Notes under the pieces: model-generated
Told to the model about the DNA's origin: nothing
The model's input: the letters and a program-made list of their open reading frames with translations, nothing else
Database searches by the model: none
Position numbers and translations under genes: made by a program
NCBI GenBank assembly: GCA_046152925.1
Contig: JBJXFX010000032.1
Span: forward strand, 51,918-115,917
Direction of reading: 5' to 3'
DNA from: CAMAUF01 sp046152925
GTDB taxonomy: Bacteria; Chloroflexota; Dehalococcoidia; Tepidiformales; Tepidiformaceae
Length of the DNA: 64,000 nucleotides
In this document: positions 60,197 to 64,000 of the stretch, piece by piece
Layout: every line of letters begins with the position of its first letter
How positions within the stretch are numbered: the stretch's first letter is position 1

Positions 60197-60256
60197 CGCG
60201 GTTGTGCCAAGTCGAGATATCTTGCGAAAGGAGTAGCCCGAGAACAAAATACGGCA

Positions 60257-60286
60257 TTGCAAAGCGCGACACTGGAGTCGTATTAT
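60257..60286 (+). promoter_or_regulatory. Sigma70-type promoter for icd (TTGCAA - 18 bp - TATTAT)
   Basis: TTGCAA at 60257-60262 and TATTAT at 60281-60286 lie about 28 bases before the GTG start of icd. Transcription would begin near 60293, and GGAG follows as ribosome-binding site. Confidence 0.55.
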
Positions 60287-60313
60287 TGCTCCATTCCACG
60301 CGGAGCAGGCCCA

Positions 60314-61759
60314 GTGACCAAGAACACCCCCATCACAGTCGCCGTCGGGGACGGTATCGGCCCCGAGATCATGGACGCCACGCTGCACATCCTGAAGGCG
60401 GCCGGCGCCGGGCTCGACATCGAGCACATCGAGATCGGCGAGGCGGCCTACGCCAAGGGGTATAGCGCGGGCATTGCGCCCGAGTCCTGGGATTCGCTCC
60501 GTCGCACCAAGGTGTTCCTAAAGGCCCCGATCACGACGCCGCAGGGCGGCGGCGTCAAGAGCCTCAACGTCACTGTCCGCAAGACGCTTGGGCTGTACGC
60601 GAACGTCCGGCCGTGCGTCGCCTACAGCCCGTTCATCGCGACAAAGCACCCACGCATGGACGTGGTCATTGTGCGCGAGAACGAAGAGGACCTCTACGCC
60701 GGAATCGAACATCGTCAGACCGACGAGGTTTACCAGTGCCTCAAGCTCATCACGCGGCCGGGCAGCGAGAAGATCGTGAGGTACGCGTTCGAATACGCGC
60801 GGGCATACGGCCGAAAGAAGGTGACATGCTTCACCAAAGACAACATCATGAAGCTCACGGACGGCTTGTTCCACAAGGTGTTCGACGAGGTGGCCGCGGA
60901 ATACCCCGAGATCGAGAACGAGCACTGGATTGTGGATATCGGCGCTGCGAAGCTCGCCGACACGCCGGAAGCCTTCGATGTAGTGGTGATGCCGAACCTC
61001 TACGGCGACATTCTCTCCGATGTTGCCGCCCAGATCGCGGGCTCCGTTGGCCTGGCTGGGTCTTCGAACGTCGGCGAGCACGGCGCGATGTTCGAGGCCA
61101 TACATGGCTCGGCGCCGCGCCGTGCGGGCCAGAACCTGGCAAATCCGTCGGGACTCCTGCTCGGCGGCGTGATGATGTTGGTCCACATCGGCCAGGGCGA
61201 GGTCGCCGGGCGCGTCCATAACGCCTGGCTGCGCACCTTGGAGCAGGGCATCCACACCTACGACGTGTTCGACGCGGCTGTTTCGAAGCAGAAGGTGGGC
61301 ACCAAGGAGTTCGCCGAGGCTGTCGTGGCCAACGTTGGCAAGGCTCCCGAGACGCTGAAGGCTGTGGCCTACGAGGCGGGTGCGGGCTTCCAGCCGCCCA
61401 AGGTCACCCCCCGGCCCGCAGCGAAGAAGGAGACGGTCGGAATTGATGTCTTCGTCCATGCCGCCGGGGTTTCGCCGGACGCCCTTGCTGAAAAGCTGAA
61501 GCCCATTCAGGGCGACGGCCTCGGCCTCACGATGATTAGCAACCGCGGCGTCAAAGTCTGGCCGGGCGGGATGCCCGAGACCTTCTGCACCGACCACTGG
61601 CGCTGCCGGTTCCTCGCCCAAGATGGCCGGCCCACTTCGCACCGCGCAATCGTCGGCGTCCTGGAGCGGGCCGCCGCCGCAGGCATCGACTTCATCAAGA
61701 CCGAGCACCTGTGCACGTTCGATGGAGAAGCTGGCTACTCCAAGGGCCAAGGCGAATAA
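60314..61759 (+). CDS. icd: Isocitrate dehydrogenase (Thermus-type, long form)
   Basis: This is a 481-residue beta-decarboxylating dehydrogenase. It starts ITVAVGDGIGPEIMDATLHI, has KAPITTPQGGGVKSLNVTVR, VIVRENEEDLYAGIEH, and the metal/substrate segment PNLYGDILSDVAAQIAGSVG, then GEHGAMFEAIHGSAP. After about residue 340 comes an extra domain of about 140 residues (DVFVHAAGVSPDALAEKLKP, then CTDHWRCRFLAQDGR) that is typical of Thermus thermophilus-like ICDH. It oxidises isocitrate to 2-oxoglutarate, with NADP as likely cofactor. The GTG at 60314 has GGAG upstream; the open frame before it is not coding. Confidence 0.95.
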   Translation: MTKNTPITVAVGDGIGPEIMDATLHILKAAGAGLDIEHIEIGEAAYAKGYSAGIAPESWDSLRRTKVFLKAPITTPQGGGVKSLNVTVRKTLGLYANVRPCVAYSPFIATKHPRMDVVIVRENEEDLYAGIEHRQTDEVYQCLKLITRPGSEKIVRYAFEYARAYGRKKVTCFTKDNIMKLTDGLFHKVFDEVAAEYPEIENEHWIVDIGAAKLADTPEAFDVVVMPNLYGDILSDVAAQIAGSVGLAGSSNVGEHGAMFEAIHGSAPRRAGQNLANPSGLLLGGVMMLVHIGQGEVAGRVHNAWLRTLEQGIHTYDVFDAAVSKQKVGTKEFAEAVVANVGKAPETLKAVAYEAGAGFQPPKVTPRPAAKKETVGIDVFVHAAGVSPDALAEKLKPIQGDGLGLTMISNRGVKVWPGGMPETFCTDHWRCRFLAQDGRPTSHRAIVGVLERAAAAGIDFIKTEHLCTFDGEAGYSKGQGE

Positions 61760-61801
61760 CGGACTCCCACTCACCACAACCACAACTCTCGGAGGTTTGC
61801 T

Positions 61802-61987
61802 GTGTTTGAAGTCTTTATCCAGGCGAATTTGGGCTGGCAGCCGGTTGACTGCCGGTGCGCCGCGGGCCGGGCGGTCTTCGGCAACGAGATCCACGCACAA
61901 CGGGCCATCGCCCACCACATCGGGAGCTGCGTGCGTGGCGCCGCCACGCTTACGTCGTTCCGCGTCTTCTCCGCCGAAGCGGCATGA
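61802..61987 (+). CDS. Small ORF coupled to purE
   Basis: This is a 61-residue protein, GTG start at 61802 with GGAGG six bases upstream. The TGA overlaps the purE ATG (ATGA). Sequence [20 protein letters not shown], later [15 protein letters not shown], has three cysteines and matches no family I recognise. It could be a leader peptide or a small partner of purE/purK. It might also be a scoring accident, but the ribosome-binding site and stop-start overlap argue against chance. Confidence 0.55.
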   Translation: MFEVFIQANLGWQPVDCRCAAGRAVFGNEIHAQRAIAHHIGSCVRGAATLTSFRVFSAEAA

Positions 61988-62478
61988 CCGAGGATACCGC
62001 GCCGCTCGTCGGCATCATCATGGGCAGCAAGAGCGACTGGCCAACGATGTCGCGGGCGGCCGAGATCCTGCGTGAGCTCGGCATCCCGCATGAATGCAAG
62101 GTGGTCTCGGCCCATCGCAGCCCAGGGCTCCTCGCCGAGTACGCGAGCTCGGCGAGGGCCCGGGGCCTTCGCATGCTGATCGCCGGTGCAGGCGGCGCGG
62201 CCCACCTCCCCGGGATGGCGGCAGCCCAGACCACGCTCCCAGTGGTCGGCGTCCCCGTCCGAAGCGAGGCGCTGAACGGGATGGACTCGCTGCTCTCGAT
62301 TGTCCAGATGCCGCGCGGCGTGCCCGTGGCGACGATGGCGATCGGCGAGCCGGGCGCTGTGAACGCGGCTTTGTTCGCGGCGCGCTGTCTGGCGTTCGAG
62401 CTTCCCGAGGTCCAAGCGGCGCTGGAGCGCCGCGCTGCGGCCGCAGATGCGGCCGTGCGGGCCGAGGTCCTCGCGTGA
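61984..62478 (+). CDS. purE: N5-carboxyaminoimidazole ribonucleotide mutase (class I PurE)
   Basis: This 164-residue enzyme moves the carboxyl group of N5-CAIR to C4, giving CAIR in purine synthesis. Motifs [39 protein letters not shown] and [20 protein letters not shown] are typical of class I PurE. The ATG at 61984 overlaps the small ORF stop. Its TGA overlaps the purK GTG (GTGA). Confidence 0.97.
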   Translation: MTEDTAPLVGIIMGSKSDWPTMSRAAEILRELGIPHECKVVSAHRSPGLLAEYASSARARGLRMLIAGAGGAAHLPGMAAAQTTLPVVGVPVRSEALNGMDSLLSIVQMPRGVPVATMAIGEPGAVNAALFAARCLAFELPEVQAALERRAAAADAAVRAEVLA

Positions 62479-63626
62479 CGCCTCCGGTCGTCGGGGTGCT
62501 CGGTGGCGGACAGCTCGGCCGGATGTTCGTCCAGGCCGCCGGCCGGCTTGGCGTCCGCGTGCACGTGTTCGCGGACCAAGCCGAGAGCCCGGCGGGCCGC
62601 TTGGCGGCCAGCGAGACGGTTGGCCGGTTCGACGACGACGACGCCGTGGAGGCGTTTGCGCGGACCGTGGAGGTCCTGACCTGGGAGGTTGAGTCGGTTG
62701 CGGCGACGGCTGTGGCGCGCGCCGCTGGTGTCACCAGCCTCCGGCCGGGGGCGCATGTGCTGGAGATTGTCCAAGATCGGATCGCACAGCGCGCCTTCCT
62801 TCGGCGCCTTGGCGTCCCCGTGGGTGAGTATCGCGAGGTCCGCACGGCCGACGATGCGCGCCGTGCGTCCTCGCTGCTCGGTCCGGGCGCGTTCCTCAAG
62901 CGCTCACAAGGCGGCTTCGATGGACGCAGCCAGGCACGTGTGTGGAGCGACGCAGAGGCAAGCCGGGCTTGGGCGGCCCTTGGCGCCGCCCCGAGCGTGA
63001 TGGAACGGCCCGTCCCGTTCGAGCATGAGTTCTCGGTCATCGTGGCCCGCAACGAGGCTGGGTCGATCATCGGGTTTCCGCCGATCGAAAACCGCCACGT
63101 CGAGGGCATCCTGGATGTCGCCGTAACGCCCGCGGCGGTCCCGGCCGAAAGCGCCGCTCGCGCCCGTGAGATGGTCGAAACGGTGGCCCGTAGCCTCGGG
63201 CTCGTCGGAGTGCTCTGCGCGGAGTGCTACCTTCTCGCCGATGGGGGCGTGTTGGTGAACGAAATTGCGGCGCGCACGCACAATTCCGGCCATCTCACGA
63301 TCGAGGCGTTCACCGCGAATCAGTTCGAGCTCCACGTCCGGGCGGTGGCCGGACTCCCGTTAGTCCAGCCCGTCCGGGTCGCGCCCGCGGCGGCCATGGC
63401 GAACATCCTCGGCCCGCTTCCGAAGCCGCTCGCGGCCCTGTGCCGCGACAGGCGGCAGCCTGGGGTGGCAGTCCATGATTATGAGAAGGCGCCGCGGCCC
63501 GGCCGGAAGGTTGGCCACATCACTGCCCTCGGTGCGACTCCTGAGGAAGCCGTGGCGCGCGTCCGTGCCGCTCGAGCCGCACTTACCGGCGATCCTGCGC
63601 CCTGTGAAGGTGCTCCGGTGTCCTGA
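62475..63626 (+). CDS. purK: N5-carboxyaminoimidazole ribonucleotide synthase
   Basis: This is a 383-residue ATP-grasp enzyme that makes N5-CAIR from AIR, bicarbonate and ATP. N-terminal [42 protein letters not shown] and the late [18 protein letters not shown] are family marks. The C-terminus is about typical length. The GTG start overlaps purE by 4 bp. Its last 44 bp overlap the convergent acyl-CoA dehydrogenase-like gene. Confidence 0.97.
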   Translation: MTPPVVGVLGGGQLGRMFVQAAGRLGVRVHVFADQAESPAGRLAASETVGRFDDDDAVEAFARTVEVLTWEVESVAATAVARAAGVTSLRPGAHVLEIVQDRIAQRAFLRRLGVPVGEYREVRTADDARRASSLLGPGAFLKRSQGGFDGRSQARVWSDAEASRAWAALGAAPSVMERPVPFEHEFSVIVARNEAGSIIGFPPIENRHVEGILDVAVTPAAVPAESAARAREMVETVARSLGLVGVLCAECYLLADGGVLVNEIAARTHNSGHLTIEAFTANQFELHVRAVAGLPLVQPVRVAPAAAMANILGPLPKPLAALCRDRRQPGVAVHDYEKAPRPGRKVGHITALGATPEEAVARVRAARAALTGDPAPCEGAPVS

Positions 63627-64000
63627 CGCTTTCAGAGGAGCCAGCGCGTTGGCCGATGCCCTCCAGAGACAACGGCGAGAGGCCGACGTGCGAGGCGACG
63701 ACGTGGACGTCACGCCAGCAGCGGCCCAGGCGCGAGGACATCCGCGCGACCGAGGTGCCCGCGAGTTCGTGGACCAGGTCCACGGCGCGGGCCGCGGAGC
63801 GGGCCGCGTGGATGCTCGCCAGGGCCACGAGGTCGCGGGCCGGCGCATCGAGCTCCCCGCCGTCGACCACCACCTGCCAAGCATCCGCGACGACGCTGGC
63901 GTGCCAACTCCGCGCTGATCCCAGGATCGCGGTGGCTTCGGCGATCCGCGTCCCGACGCCGGGCTGGGCCAAGAGTCCTGACGTGCTGCCCAGGACCGCC
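63583..64000 (-). CDS. Acyl-CoA dehydrogenase-like protein, C-terminal part (cut by window end)
   Basis: The frame is open from the window edge to the stop at 63583 (about 139 residues). It matches the helical C-terminal domain of the acyl-CoA dehydrogenase type 2 / flavin monooxygenase group: a helix ending SIHAARSAARAVDLVHELAG, then RCWRDVHVVASHVG, the R-x-WRD-H motif, and LSLEGIGQ. The start lies beyond the window. It ends within the 3' end of purK on the opposite strand. Confidence 0.75.
   Translation of the reverse strand, partial: AVLGSTSGLLAQPGVGTRIAEATAILGSARSWHASVVADAWQVVVDGGELDAPARDLVALASIHAARSAARAVDLVHELAGTSVARMSSRLGRCWRDVHVVASHVGLSPLSLEGIGQRAGSSESVRTPEHLHRAQDRR

Overview
The window is high-GC DNA, densely packed and made mostly of bacterial core metabolism. 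The gene content points to a Chloroflexota bacterium, probably in or near Dehalococcoidia. The evidence is a Thermus-type isocitrate dehydrogenase, a repeat-rich giant membrane protein, a split siroheme/heme operon, an Uma2-family protein, and many starts without a Shine-Dalgarno that have a TANNNT box 6-8 nt upstream. This placement is inferred from gene content, not from a marker gene. Start codons below were chosen from ribosome-binding sites, ATGA/GTGA overlaps, leaderless-type promoters and family lengths.

Layout. 1-10.5 kb: a catabolic locus. An MFS gene (cut by the window edge), a five-gene peptide-type ABC transporter operon and a cysteine hydrolase run leftward. An alpha/beta hydrolase, a paralogous cysteine hydrolase and an MFS transporter run rightward. 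Two copies of a palindromic operator lie between the halves and a MarR regulator closes the locus. 10.5-26.9 kb: SGNH hydrolase, a 1918-residue membrane protein with nine tandem 105-108-residue repeats, a P450 divergent from a cupredoxin, enoyl-CoA hydratase, a frameshifted antitoxin relic, ROK kinase, glutamine synthetase, HtrA-like protease and Uma2 protein. 26.9-37.8 kb: tetrapyrrole synthesis (hemC, hemL, an Fe-S protein, CbiX-type chelatase, precorrin-2 dehydrogenase, cobA-hemD, hemB). It lies downstream of a NuoI-like ferredoxin and an unusual NuoG-like protein carrying a C-terminal DUF4332-type domain. 38.6-42.4 kb: sulfite reductase divergent from APS reductase and a Na/Pi-cotransporter-like membrane protein. 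The siroheme made by the previous cluster is the cofactor of this reductase.

42.4-50.1 kb: ArsR, DUF302 and multicopper oxidase operon; a transmembrane Ser/Thr kinase beside an ABC exporter with three FHA domains; a small membrane protein. 50.1-54.7 kb: an accessory island with a frameshifted RHS core fragment, a two-gene oxidoreductase/phosphodiesterase operon, about 0.7 kb of non-coding DNA, a chimeric AAA gene, and head-to-head truncated excisionase and integrase relics beside a tRNA-Met(CAT) gene, which is a typical integration site. 54.8-64 kb: an SbcC/SbcD pair with a second Mre11-like phosphoesterase between them, a methyltransferase, icd, a small translationally coupled ORF with purE-purK, and the end of an acyl-CoA dehydrogenase-like gene cut by the window edge.
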